From assembly GCA_039888615.1 (NCBI GenBank), contig JBDQQS010000001.1: a stretch of DNA of 64,000 bases. One strand, 5' to 3'. Shown piece by piece: positions 27,853-36,515 of the stretch (positions are counted from its first letter, which is position 1; each line of letters opens with the position of its first letter). The notes under the pieces are model-generated. The model saw only the letters and a program-made list of their open reading frames with translations. It ran no database searches and was not told where the DNA came from. The DNA comes from Flavimaribacter sp039888615. GTDB taxonomy: Bacteria > Pseudomonadota > Alphaproteobacteria > Rhizobiales > Rhizobiaceae. The position numbers were made by a program, and so were the translations under genes.

Positions 27853-28227
27853 ATGCCCATCAGAATCGCACTCGTCGCCCATGACGCAAAGAAGGATGCT
27901 CTTGTCGACTGGGTCGTTCGAAATGCGTCGCGCCTTTCGGACATGGAGATTGTGGCGACAGGCACGACAGGCGGCCGGATAAGCGCTGCGCTTCCTGAAC
28001 TCCACGTGAAGGCTCTGAAAAGTGGCCCGTTGGGTGGCGATCAGCAGATTGGCGCCTTGATCGCCGAGGATCAGCTTGACGCTTTGATCTTCTTTGTCGA
28101 CCCACTTTCGCCCCTGCCGCATGACGTAGACGTAAAGGCTCTGACGCGATTGGCTATAGTCTATGATTTGCCTCTGGCGTGCAGTATCTCGACAGCCAAC
28201 GCCGTTCTCGACCATATTTCGAGGTAA
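27853..28227 (+). CDS. mgsA: Methylglyoxal synthase
   Basis: A 124-residue enzyme that turns dihydroxyacetone phosphate into methylglyoxal and phosphate, a bypass when glycolytic phosphates build up. Catalytic residues line up with E. coli MgsA at a constant offset of eight: Asp63 (Asp71), His90 (His98) and Asp93 (Asp101). The GPLGGDQQIGALI loop is intact. It is followed after 5 bp by a PLP-dependent ammonia-lyase, so the two are probably co-transcribed. Confidence 0.93.
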   Translation: MPIRIALVAHDAKKDALVDWVVRNASRLSDMEIVATGTTGGRISAALPELHVKALKSGPLGGDQQIGALIAEDQLDALIFFVDPLSPLPHDVDVKALTRLAIVYDLPLACSISTANAVLDHISR

Positions 28228-28232
28228 AACAC

Positions 28233-29255
28233 ATGAAAATTGCCGAAGCAGAACAGCATCAGGGTCAAATCGATCTGGCGATGATCGAGAATGCTGCCGA
28301 GCGCATTAAAGGCCAGGCAGTAAAAACGCCATTGCTGGAAGCGCCGCTGCTCAATGAATATTTGGGTATGCGTGTTTTGTTCAAGCCTGAGTGCCTTCAG
28401 AAAACCGGCTCATTCAAGTTTCGCGGCGCCTATACGAAACTCTCGAGGCTGGCCGAATCGGAACCTGGTAAACCCGTCGTAGCCTTTTCATCCGGCAACC
28501 ATGCTCAAGGCGTCGCTCATGCGGCGCAACTACTCGGCCTCTCCTGTACCATCGTCATGCCGGACGATGCGCCTGTCATAAAGTCGGAAAACACGCGCGC
28601 ATACGGAGCAAACGTCGTCACCTGCGACCGATTTACCGAAGATCGTGAAGCCATCGCCGACGCAATCGCCGCGGAAACAAACGCCGAAATAGTCAGGCCG
28701 TTCGATGATCTCGACATCATGTCCGGGCAGGGGACGACAGGTCTGGAAATTGCAAAAGACGCGATCGAGGCCGGAACCCGTGTGGATCACGTCTTTTGTC
28801 CGGCTGGCGGAGGCGGGCTGCTGTCAGGGATCGCCCTCGCGGTTAAATCCTACATGCCGGACACGTCGATATGGTTTGCTGAACCGGCGGGTTTCGACGA
28901 TGTCATCCGTTCGCTCGCAACCGGAACCAGACAGCATGCAGATTTCCAGACGAGGACAATCTGCGACGCGTTATTGACCAAGTCCGTCGGCGTGCGACCA
29001 TTCAAAGTCATTCAGGAATACGTAAGCGGCGGATACGCCATTTCCGATGACGAGGCGTTGTCAGCCATGTTCCTCGCGTTCCAGAATCTGAAGGTCGTCG
29101 TCGAACCCGGTGGGGCGGCTGCATTCGCTGCCCTTCTACAACAACGCAAGCGATTTGCCGGCAGTACTGTCGCGGTGGTTCTTTCAGGCGGCAATGTTGA
29201 TCCGGCAATTTTCTCCGAGTGTCTGGCAAAAGGGGATAATGTACCGCCGCGTTGA
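28233..29255 (+). CDS. PLP-dependent threonine/serine dehydratase-like ammonia-lyase
   Basis: A 340-residue fold-type II PLP enzyme. The PLP lysine is Lys62 in GSFKFRGA, with SSGNHAQG as the substrate loop and the glycine-rich PAGGGGLLSG as phosphate cup. It lacks the C-terminal ACT regulatory domain, so it resembles the catabolic threonine dehydratase or threo-3-hydroxyaspartate ammonia-lyase rather than biosynthetic IlvA. ATG 28233 has CGAGG upstream and lies just past the mgsA stop; the frame start at 28179 lies within mgsA. Confidence 0.88.
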   Translation: MKIAEAEQHQGQIDLAMIENAAERIKGQAVKTPLLEAPLLNEYLGMRVLFKPECLQKTGSFKFRGAYTKLSRLAESEPGKPVVAFSSGNHAQGVAHAAQLLGLSCTIVMPDDAPVIKSENTRAYGANVVTCDRFTEDREAIADAIAAETNAEIVRPFDDLDIMSGQGTTGLEIAKDAIEAGTRVDHVFCPAGGGGLLSGIALAVKSYMPDTSIWFAEPAGFDDVIRSLATGTRQHADFQTRTICDALLTKSVGVRPFKVIQEYVSGGYAISDDEALSAMFLAFQNLKVVVEPGGAAAFAALLQQRKRFAGSTVAVVLSGGNVDPAIFSECLAKGDNVPPR

Positions 29256-29397
29256 TTGAGCTTTGTTTTTCAGTAGCTTCTCGCGATGGTTCCCAATTAG
29301 ATAATCGTCCCTATTGACTGCGCCAGCCTGTTTCCTTTGGTCTGCAGTCGCTCTATGTTCCGCGAAATCCTGAACACGCGCGCACCCATGGATATCA

Positions 29398-30813
29398 ATG
29401 AGCGAAGAGGCTGAAGATACTGCAGCCGAAAATACGGCCGCAGAAGCTACCGATATCTACGACGATGACGGTGTTATCCGCAGCGAGTATCTCGCTCGCG
29501 TAGGCGCTGCGATTGCCGACCGCGACATCCTGTTTTTGAAAGAGCAGGTCGCCAGCCTTCATGAATCAGAACTCGGTGATGTGCTGGAGTCCATTCAGCC
29601 GGAGCAACGTAAGGCTCTTGTCGGACTGCTGGGAGAGGATTTCGACTTTACGGCGTTGACCGAGGTGGACGAATCCGTGCGCCGCGAGATCGTCGGGGAC
29701 CTGCCGATCGAGCAAATGGTCGAAGGTCTTGGCGAACTCGATTCCGACGACGCAGTTTACATTCTGGAGGATCTGGACCCGGAAGAGCAAGACGACATCC
29801 TGGCGCGTCTTCCGTTTACGGAACGGGTTCGTCTGCGTCGCTCGCTGGACTATCCGGAAGAGACCGCCGGACGACGGATGCAGACCGAATTCGTCGCCGT
29901 GCCGCCATTCTGGAGCGTCGGACAGACCATCGATTATTTGCGTGAAGATGAAAATCTTCCCTTTTCATTTGCCCAGGTTTTCGTTGTCGATCCTACGTTT
30001 CGACTGCTTGGCGCAATCGACCTGGACAGTATCCTTCGCAGCAGGCGCGAAGTGCGCGTCGAAGACATTATGCACGAGACCAGCAGGTCCATTCCGGCTC
30101 TTATGGACCAGGAAGACGCCGCCCAGTTGATGAGCCAATACGACCTCTTGTCAGCGGCCGTCGTTGACGAAAACAACAGGCTGGTCGGCGTTCTGACAAT
30201 CGACGATGTCCTCGACGTGATCCAAGAAGAGGCGGAGGAGGACATTAAATTTCTCGGGGGTGTTGGCGATGAGGAACTATCGGACAACGTCGTATCCACC
30301 GTGCGTTCGCGCTTTCCCTGGCTGCTCGTCAACCTGGCGACAGCAATACTTGCCTCGTTGATCATTGGAATTTTCGATGCGACAATCCAGCAAATGGTGG
30401 CGCTCGCTGTCCTGATGCCAATCGTCGCGTCAATGGGAGGCAATGCGGGTACGCAGACGCTTACGGTGACCGTCCGCGCGCTGGCGACGCGTGATTTGGA
30501 TATTTACAACGCCGCCCGAATCATTCGGCGCGAAACTTGGATCGGATTGATCAACGGCCTGTTGTTCGCCGTTCTGGTCGCGATTATGGCTTTCCTCTGG
30601 TTCGGCAATGCGCAGCTCGGCTTGGTAATTGCTATAGCAATGGTGATCAACATGGTTTCGGCGGCGCTCGCCGGTATTCTGCTGCCATTGTTGCTCGACA
30701 AGATCGGAGTCGATCCCGCGCTTGCGTCAGCGGTTTTTGTGACGACCGTGACAGATATTGTCGGCTTTTTCTCATTCCTTGGCTTGGCGGGATGGTGGTT
30801 CGGTCTCCTATAG
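29398..30813 (+). CDS. mgtE: Magnesium transporter MgtE
   Basis: A 471-residue MgtE channel. An acidic MgtE_N domain (about 40-150) and two CBS domains (about 155-275), which sense cytosolic Mg2+, lead by a plug helix into five C-terminal membrane helices (about 305-470). Pore and structural motifs MPIVASMGGNAGTQT and TDIVGFF are conserved. The first 20 residues are an unusual Ala/Glu-rich leader. No M-box-like leader is evident in the 142 bp upstream. Confidence 0.95.
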   Translation: MSEEAEDTAAENTAAEATDIYDDDGVIRSEYLARVGAAIADRDILFLKEQVASLHESELGDVLESIQPEQRKALVGLLGEDFDFTALTEVDESVRREIVGDLPIEQMVEGLGELDSDDAVYILEDLDPEEQDDILARLPFTERVRLRRSLDYPEETAGRRMQTEFVAVPPFWSVGQTIDYLREDENLPFSFAQVFVVDPTFRLLGAIDLDSILRSRREVRVEDIMHETSRSIPALMDQEDAAQLMSQYDLLSAAVVDENNRLVGVLTIDDVLDVIQEEAEEDIKFLGGVGDEELSDNVVSTVRSRFPWLLVNLATAILASLIIGIFDATIQQMVALAVLMPIVASMGGNAGTQTLTVTVRALATRDLDIYNAARIIRRETWIGLINGLLFAVLVAIMAFLWFGNAQLGLVIAIAMVINMVSAALAGILLPLLLDKIGVDPALASAVFVTTVTDIVGFFSFLGLAGWWFGLL

Positions 30814-30856
30814 GAGACTTTGCTCAGAGAAGACTGCGCAAGGACAGCCAGAAAAT

Positions 30857-30876
30857 TGACTTTTACGTAAAAGTCA
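30857..30876. promoter_or_regulatory. Perfect 20-bp palindrome, probable MerR (LiuR-type) operator
   Basis: TGACTTTTACGTAAAAGTCA is perfectly self-complementary and overlaps a TTGACT -35-like hexamer at 30856-30861. It lies 31 bp upstream of the MerR-family gene. Its TTTACGTAAA core resembles the sites of LiuR-type MerR regulators of branched-chain amino acid and acyl-CoA catabolism, so autoregulation is likely. Confidence 0.7.
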
Positions 30877-30906
30877 TTCACTGTCCTCTCAACATCATGA
30901 GAGCCA

Positions 30907-31293
30907 ATGCATAAATACTATACCATCACCGAGTTGACGCGCGAGTTCGGCGTATCGACCCGCACCCTGAGATTCTATGAGGATGAGGGACTGATCCATC
31001 CGGAGCGGCGAGGGCGCACCAGATTATTCAAGGCGTCCGACCGTCACCTCATCGGGGAAATCCTGAGGGGCAGGAGGCTCGGCTTTACTATAGCGGAAAT
31101 CCGCGAAATTATCGACATATACAAAGGGCCGCCGGGTGAAATCGGGCAGCTTGAGTTGATGATGCAGCGCGTAGCGGAAAAGCGCGATCAACTCAATCAG
31201 AAGCGCAAAGACATCGAGGAAACACTCTCAGAACTGGACAATGTCGACGAGGCGTGTCTGGCGCGTCTCGCCGAACTGCGCGTTGGTTCCTGA
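30907..31293 (+). CDS. MerR-family regulator, LiuR-like
   Basis: A 128-residue regulator: a winged helix-turn-helix (YTITELTREFGVSTRTLRFYEDEGLIHPERRG), a second DNA-contacting helix pair (GEILRGRRLGFTIAEIREIIDIY), and a long dimerisation coiled coil (about 75-120). No metal-binding cysteine pair, so it is not a metal sensor; the sequence type matches regulators of isovaleryl- or acyl-CoA degradation genes. Those genes are not next to it here; the convergent neighbour is a DUF1624 protein. The palindrome upstream is its probable own operator. Confidence 0.85.
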   Translation: MHKYYTITELTREFGVSTRTLRFYEDEGLIHPERRGRTRLFKASDRHLIGEILRGRRLGFTIAEIREIIDIYKGPPGEIGQLELMMQRVAEKRDQLNQKRKDIEETLSELDNVDEACLARLAELRVGS

Positions 31294-31321
31294 CCAAATC
31301 CATACATATTGATGTTCGCTG

Positions 31322-32311
31322 CTATTTGCGGGATTCCGCAGTGCAACTCGAAACCACAGAGGTCACAGTATCATTGCCCTGGTAGACCAGCCTGTCATAT
31401 AGGAGATCTTCCAGAAGCCCTGCTTCGTGGAACTTGTCTCCGGTGCACTGACAATAGCGCTGACAGAATGCGATTGAATCATTTTGTGCACAGTTCGGAT
31501 TGCAGAGGTTGCTATAAACCGGCCTCAGGTCAGCCTGGAAAAAAAGACTGAACACAAAGACGATCGAGTACAACAACGGCTGATGTATCAGATAGAATGC
31601 CAGACTGTGCCTTCCCAAAAATGACAATCCTTGGCCAACAGGATCATTCGCGGGATAGAGCGCTCCCAGTCTTGCCAGACCATCAGTCCTTTTGAGAACT
31701 TTCCCGACCGAGATTCCGATCAACACTGGCCCAAACCAGGGAAAGAGAGGCACATAGTCGTTTGAACGAATTGTGTAGGTCGACAGTCCGATCCAGTTGA
31801 GTAGGGGGTGATCGAACAGCGTCGTATGTAAATAGGGCGACAAGAAAATTATCATAAATCCGGCCAATGCAATCAATACCGGCGGGAGCCTGAGGAAGGC
31901 TAGACCAAGCAGGCTGGACAAGGCGATGCAGTGAAGTATCCCGAAAAAAACGTATCGCTGAGGCATCATCAGATAAGTGACGATTGTGATGGCGAGCGAC
32001 GCCAGGACAATCATTGCCAGCCTGCCGAAAAACGGTCGCCATTTGATCCGGCCGCCGTGAGCGAGCACCAGACTGATTCCAACCAGAAACAGAAAGCTTC
32101 CTGCGATGCATCGGGCGAAAATCTTCCAGCCGCCTTCGGCGGTCAGTCCCGCAGGAACATAGTGAAAATACTCCAGGTCCCAGGTGAAATGATAGATCGC
32201 CATCGCCACCAGCGCGACGCCGCGGGCCACATCGAACACCCGAATTCGTCCGCGGATCGGTAGGGCGTGCGATCTGCCGAGTCGGGAAATGTATGTGCCG
32301 AAGAATTTCAT
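31322..32311 (-). CDS. DUF1624 multi-pass membrane protein (acyltransferase-like)
   Basis: A 329-residue protein with about eight membrane helices and the family opening RIRVFDVARGVALVAMAIYHFTWDL; DUF1624 is distantly related to heparan-alpha-glucosaminide N-acetyltransferase. The C-terminal 65 residues after the last helix carry a cysteine cluster (C-x3-C, then C-x3-C-x-C and a later Cys) that may be disulfide-bonded or bind metal. I use the ATG at 32311; the longer frame begins at a TTG. Acyl acceptor unknown. Confidence 0.78.
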   Translation of the reverse strand: MKFFGTYISRLGRSHALPIRGRIRVFDVARGVALVAMAIYHFTWDLEYFHYVPAGLTAEGGWKIFARCIAGSFLFLVGISLVLAHGGRIKWRPFFGRLAMIVLASLAITIVTYLMMPQRYVFFGILHCIALSSLLGLAFLRLPPVLIALAGFMIIFLSPYLHTTLFDHPLLNWIGLSTYTIRSNDYVPLFPWFGPVLIGISVGKVLKRTDGLARLGALYPANDPVGQGLSFLGRHSLAFYLIHQPLLYSIVFVFSLFFQADLRPVYSNLCNPNCAQNDSIAFCQRYCQCTGDKFHEAGLLEDLLYDRLVYQGNDTVTSVVSSCTAESRK

Positions 32312-32344
32312 GGGAAGGATATGACTTAGACCTGACGCGTTCAA

Positions 32345-32700
32345 AATAGTTTAGAGCAACACCATTGCCAACGGCGTATCAAACAGCAATCGCGTACGTC
32401 GCACGACACAAAGCGCCGACTCAGTTTCATTCTGCGTACAAAATCACATATTCCAAGGGGTTTTTCGCCGATGCTTTGACGCAGCATTCACACTTTTTTA
32501 ACAAAGTCCCCAAGGCCGCTTGCCAAACTAAGAGATTGAAAATACGAGCCTCTTTTCATCAAGATATAATCGTTTTAAAAAGCCTGACACAAAATCGCCA
32601 TTTTGCAGTTGCGAAAGCGCATCGCATCTAATATGTCACGGCTCTGCCGCGACTGATTGTTAATGGCGCGGCTTATAACAGGGCACTTTTCGGAGCCAAA
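32345..32700. other. AT-rich gap upstream of a small membrane ORF
   Basis: About 355 bases with no credible longer gene. A 6-bp inverted repeat GCCGCG/CGCGGC (32646-32651 and 32667-32672) and a TATAAC hexamer lie just before the small ORF at 32701 and may hold its promoter. The gap also contains the upstream region of the DUF1624 gene. Confidence 0.4.
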
Positions 32701-32802
32701 ATGGAAGATACCGTTCAGAAATCCTGCTGGGGAGTTACAGCCCGCGCGGTTTTCGGTTTTGCCATCCTGATATTTCTCATCTATCTGTTCGGTGGCGTCT
32801 GA
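32701..32802 (+). CDS. Small single-pass membrane protein, 33 aa
   Basis: ATG to TGA encodes 33 residues: a short polar start MEDTVQKSCWGVTARA and one hydrophobic helix FGFAILIFLIYLFGGV. GGAG at 32692-32695 is a well-placed ribosome site (5-nt spacing), and a strong intrinsic terminator begins 31 bp after the stop. Those three signs together suggest a real gene. I do not recognise a family; small proteins of this type often modulate membrane complexes. Confidence 0.55.
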   Translation: MEDTVQKSCWGVTARAVFGFAILIFLIYLFGGV

Positions 32803-32832
32803 ACCAATCAAGTTCATGATCTGTTTCAAAGA

Positions 32833-32866
32833 GCGGCGTGAGGTTTTCCTCACGCCGCATCTTTTT
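32833..32866 (+). terminator. Strong Rho-independent terminator
   Basis: A perfect 11-bp stem GCGGCGTGAGG / CCTCACGCCGC with a TTTT loop, followed by ATCTTTTT. It ends the small membrane ORF's transcript and insulates it from the L-serine dehydratase gene. Confidence 0.92.
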
Positions 32867-32973
32867 GTTCTGATGTCGCCCTCATGCCACGGCGTGTCGA
32901 TAATCCCGGAAGACACGCGGGCGTAAAAATATATGATAACGAAAAGACGCCTCTAGCATTCCTGGAAACTGCA

Positions 32974-34374
32974 ATGTTCCTTTCGGTATTCGATGTCTTC
33001 AAAATCGGGGTGGGCCCTTCGAGTTCACATACCATGGGTCCCATGACAGCCGCCAACCGGTTTCTGAATGAGATAGTCACCGGAGACTGGCCGAGGCCAT
33101 ATGGCAGCGAGATCACCTTTCTTAAAGTAAGCCTGCACGGTTCTCTCGCCTATACCGGGATCGGGCATGGCTCGGGGCGCGCCGTTGTACTGGGCCTGTG
33201 TGGTGAAAAGCCGGACAGTGTTGATCCCGATGCGACGGATGCGATCATTGAGGCGGTTGAAAACAATGGCGTCATTGAACCGCCAGGACACCCGGCCTAT
33301 CGTTTCGATCCTGCGTCTGATCTTGTATTCGACCGTAAGAACCCGCTTCTCGGGCATGCAAACGGGATGACGTTTACAGCCTTCGACAACGATGATCGTC
33401 AGCTGTTGCGGAGGATCTATTTTTCGATTGGCGGTGGTTTCGTCGTTACGGATCTTGAGCTGGACGCCATGAAAAGCGAAACCGAGAATCAAGCGATTGA
33501 AGAGGTTCCTTATCCCTTCAGCAGCGCTTCCGAGATGTTGGAAATGGCGCAGGCCTCCGGATTGTCCATTGCTGAAATGAAGCAGGCGAACGAAGTGACG
33601 CGACAGACAGTGGATGAACTGTATTCGGGGCTGGATCGAATCTGGTCGGCAATGGGAGGCTGTATCGAAAGAGGCCTGCGACAGACAGGCGAATTGCCTG
33701 GCGGTCTCAGAATAAAACGGCGCGCGCGCTCCATTCATGAGAAATTAGACAGCGAGTGGCAACGCAATCAGCCAAACCCGTTGCTCGCCAATGACTGGCT
33801 AAGTGTCTATGCGATGGCGGTGAATGAAGAGAATGCCTCCGGCGGACGGGTTGTAACGGCGCCAACAAACGGCGCCGCCGGTGTGATCCCGGCGACGATC
33901 AAATACTATACACGGTTTCAGAGTGGGGCTGATCAAAAGGGAATTCGGGAATTCCTGCTGACTGCCGCGGCGATCGGCGGACTGATCAAACACAATGCTT
34001 CGATATCCGGAGCAGAAGTCGGCTGTCAGGGTGAGGTGGGCTCGGCTGCGGCCATGGCCGCAGCCGGACTTGCAGCGGTAATGGGCGGAACGCCGCAACA
34101 GGTCGAGAATGCCGCAGAAATAGCCCTTGAACATCATCTGGGCATGACCTGCGATCCAGTCGCCGGTCTCGTTCAGGTTCCCTGTATCGAGAGAAACGCA
34201 ATGGGTGCGGTGAAAGCCGTCACAGCCGCTTCACTGGCGCTCAAGGGAGACGGGCAGCATTTCGTACCGCTCGACGCTTGCGTGGAAACAATGCGTCAGA
34301 CCGGCATTGATATGAATGACCGCTACAAGGAAACTAGCGAGGGTGGCCTGGCTGTGAACGTGGTTGAATGCTGA
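32974..34374 (+). CDS. sdaA: L-serine ammonia-lyase (single-chain, Fe-S type)
   Basis: A 466-residue enzyme that deaminates L-serine to pyruvate with an oxygen-labile [4Fe-4S] cluster. The N-terminal beta domain opens with SVFDVFKIGVGPSSSHTMGPM; the C-terminal alpha domain carries cluster cysteines Cys351 (GCQGEVGSA), Cys393 and Cys404 (MTCDPVAGLVQVPCIERN). The last residue is also a Cys, as in family members where the tail enters the active site. ATG 32974 starts the conserved domain; the frame extends to 32884 without conservation. Confidence 0.94.
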   Translation: MFLSVFDVFKIGVGPSSSHTMGPMTAANRFLNEIVTGDWPRPYGSEITFLKVSLHGSLAYTGIGHGSGRAVVLGLCGEKPDSVDPDATDAIIEAVENNGVIEPPGHPAYRFDPASDLVFDRKNPLLGHANGMTFTAFDNDDRQLLRRIYFSIGGGFVVTDLELDAMKSETENQAIEEVPYPFSSASEMLEMAQASGLSIAEMKQANEVTRQTVDELYSGLDRIWSAMGGCIERGLRQTGELPGGLRIKRRARSIHEKLDSEWQRNQPNPLLANDWLSVYAMAVNEENASGGRVVTAPTNGAAGVIPATIKYYTRFQSGADQKGIREFLLTAAAIGGLIKHNASISGAEVGCQGEVGSAAAMAAAGLAAVMGGTPQQVENAAEIALEHHLGMTCDPVAGLVQVPCIERNAMGAVKAVTAASLALKGDGQHFVPLDACVETMRQTGIDMNDRYKETSEGGLAVNVVEC

Positions 34375-34441
34375 GCAGCGCGGTTGTGGACAGCTCTCGT
34401 ACCGACTTGACCAGCGAGCTGCGAAGGTTACTTGCTAGGGC

Positions 34442-34879
34442 ATGGGTCTTAATCTCGTAAAACTATGCGTCGGTGTAGATTCGGTCGAAGATCTGGAATC
34501 GTGGATTCTCTTCAGATTGAAAGAGAAGGAGCGGGCGGGCGAGGAAGTCATCCAGTTTCATACGACACGGATGATTCCAAAACGCGCTGACGAACTGGTC
34601 GACGGCGGATCGCTTTATTGGGTAATCAAAGGCAACATACAGGTTCGACAAGTAATCTACGAAATCCGGCCATTTACGGACTCATCGGGAATTTCACGCT
34701 GTCGAATCGTATTGGAACCGACACTTGTCCATACGGACTGGCAGCCACGAAGAGCTTTTCAGGGCTGGCGCTATCTGAAAAGCGAAGACGCTCCACGGGA
34801 CCTGAAGGATCCAAACGATGGATTGACGGCTCTGCCGCCGGAACTGCGTCGAGAATTGGCTGAACTCGGTCTGCTGTAG
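34442..34879 (+). CDS. DUF1489 family protein
   Basis: A 145-residue cytoplasmic protein widely conserved in alphaproteobacteria with no known function. The typical opening LVKLCVGVDSVEDLESW and the central FHTTRMIPKRADELVDGGSLYWVIKG segment support the family. It precedes the VWA and J-domain pair by 117 bp and may be transcribed with them. Confidence 0.82.
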   Translation: MGLNLVKLCVGVDSVEDLESWILFRLKEKERAGEEVIQFHTTRMIPKRADELVDGGSLYWVIKGNIQVRQVIYEIRPFTDSSGISRCRIVLEPTLVHTDWQPRRAFQGWRYLKSEDAPRDLKDPNDGLTALPPELRRELAELGLL

Positions 34880-34996
34880 CAGAAGTTTCTTGTAGTGCTT
34901 TCGAGAAGCCAGATAATAACGCATTCGCACTTCTGTTCGCATGCACTACATCACTGAGTGCTATTATAGTTACAGAATTGATCGGTGGAGTACTTG

Positions 34997-35734
34997 ATGG
35001 GCGGCAAGGACGTAGACAGGAGGCGCCCCTCCGGAAACCTTAGTCGAAATGACGACGTCTCTTCCACACAGGAAGTGTCGGCGTTCCTGAAAGCTGCGCG
35101 CAATATCGCACCGGCAACCGGCGGCAAAGCAGGAAAACTTGTTTTTGCGCTCGATGCAACGATGAGCAGGCAGCCTACCTGGGATGCGGCCTGCAGACTA
35201 CAAGGCGAGATGTTCAACGCAGTTGGACGAGCGGGTGGTCTTAAGGTGCAACTAGTTTATTTTCGCGGGTTCGGCGAATGCCAGTCTTCGCGTTGGGTGT
35301 CCGACACGGATCAATTACGAGATCTGATGACCCGAATCGACTGTCGCGGTGGCCACACGCAGATAGCAAAGGTTCTCCGTCACACGAGGGATGAAGCCGT
35401 CAGGGAGCCGGTTAGCGCGCTCGTCTATATCGGTGACGCCATGGAAGAGAGTATCGACCGGCTTTGCGAATTTGCGGGAGAACTAGGAATACGCAAGGCG
35501 CCCTGTTTCATGTTTCAGGAAGGACGGGATCCGGTCGCGCAGACAGCCTTTAAGGAAATCGCGCGACTGAGCAAGGGCGCCTATTTTCAGTTTGACGAGA
35601 ACGCAGCGAACACGTTGCAAAATTTGCTGAAAGCGGTTGCTGTATATGCTTCCGGAGGCATGAAGGCGCTGCAATCAAGCCGCATATCGGAATCAAAACT
35701 GTTGCTGGAACAGCTGTCCGGCAAACGCGGCTGA
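34997..35734 (+). CDS. VWA-domain protein
   Basis: A 245-residue soluble protein with a von Willebrand A-type fold. MIDAS metal-site residues appear intact: Asp53, Thr55 and Ser57 (ALDATMSRQ), Thr121 (RGGHTQI) and Asp147 (YIGDAME). The C-terminal part (FKEIARLSKGAYFQFDENAANTLQNLL) matches VWA helices. ATG 34997 has GGAG 6 nt upstream and is preferred over GTG 34985. The stop is 6 bp before a membrane J-domain gene, so they form one unit. Role unknown; VWA proteins often scaffold complexes with metal-dependent contacts. Confidence 0.8.
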   Translation: MGGKDVDRRRPSGNLSRNDDVSSTQEVSAFLKAARNIAPATGGKAGKLVFALDATMSRQPTWDAACRLQGEMFNAVGRAGGLKVQLVYFRGFGECQSSRWVSDTDQLRDLMTRIDCRGGHTQIAKVLRHTRDEAVREPVSALVYIGDAMEESIDRLCEFAGELGIRKAPCFMFQEGRDPVAQTAFKEIARLSKGAYFQFDENAANTLQNLLKAVAVYASGGMKALQSSRISESKLLLEQLSGKRG

Positions 35735-35740
35735 AACTCC

Positions 35741-36442
35741 ATGACGATAATTATCTATCTTGCATTGTTTACATTGCTTATGGGCGGCATAGGCATGGCC
35801 TTGTTGCGTCTTGATGCGCGTCAGATTGCCGCGACGCTGCGCATGTCTGCGCCAATAGCCCTCGGCATATTTGGTCTGATTTTGACAATTACCGGGAGAG
35901 GGGCTTTTGGATTTGGCCTCATGTCACTGGCTCTTGCAATGTTTACCCGCGCCAAAATGCGCGCGCGCACGACACCCGGGACCCAGGGAAATCGAAAATC
36001 ACGGGTTCGAACCGCAGCGCTGGAAATGGAACTGGACCTTGATACCGGGGACATGAACGGCCTGGTCCTTGCCGGCCGTTATGAAGGGCAGATGCTGGAA
36101 GAAATGAAAAAGGAAGATCTGTATGTCTTGCGTCGTGAACTGGAATCCGATCCGGAATCCGTTCAGGTCCTAGAGGCGTATCTTGACCGCAGAGAACCCG
36201 CCTGGCGTGACGACCTTGACGCGGACATGGACGAAGGGTTGCGAACTGCGCCAGCTTCGGGCTCCATGACTGAGGAGGAAGCGTACGAGATCCTTGGTCT
36301 TTCGGTTGGAGCGACGGAGTCTGAAATCCGCGAGGCGCATCGCAGCTTGATGAAACGCGTTCACCCCGATGCCGGAGGTTCTGTTTTTCTCGCGGCCCGC
36401 ATCAACGAGGCCAAGGATATTCTGTTGAGTCGACATAGGTAA
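35741..36442 (+). CDS. Membrane-anchored J-domain (DnaJ-like) protein
   Basis: A 233-residue protein with two or three N-terminal membrane helices (about 3-21, 37-51, 55-68), a linker, and a C-terminal J domain from about 176 with the HPD motif at 208-210 (MKRVHPDAGG). It should recruit DnaK to the membrane and trigger its ATPase. The layout resembles Tim14/Pam18-like and DjlA-like co-chaperones. Coupled to the VWA gene upstream. Client unknown. Confidence 0.86.
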   Translation: MTIIIYLALFTLLMGGIGMALLRLDARQIAATLRMSAPIALGIFGLILTITGRGAFGFGLMSLALAMFTRAKMRARTTPGTQGNRKSRVRTAALEMELDLDTGDMNGLVLAGRYEGQMLEEMKKEDLYVLRRELESDPESVQVLEAYLDRREPAWRDDLDADMDEGLRTAPASGSMTEEEAYEILGLSVGATESEIREAHRSLMKRVHPDAGGSVFLAARINEAKDILLSRHR

Positions 36443-36515
36443 AATCCCCACTACGCGAATACTATTTCAGAGGATATGAACTGATGGTTAAGGCGCCTTT
36501 GATTTGCGGCCCAAA

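Noticed and set aside
29256..29397. Mg2+ riboswitch (M-box) before mgtE
   Set aside because: The 142-bp gap is too short and shows no matching conserved stems.
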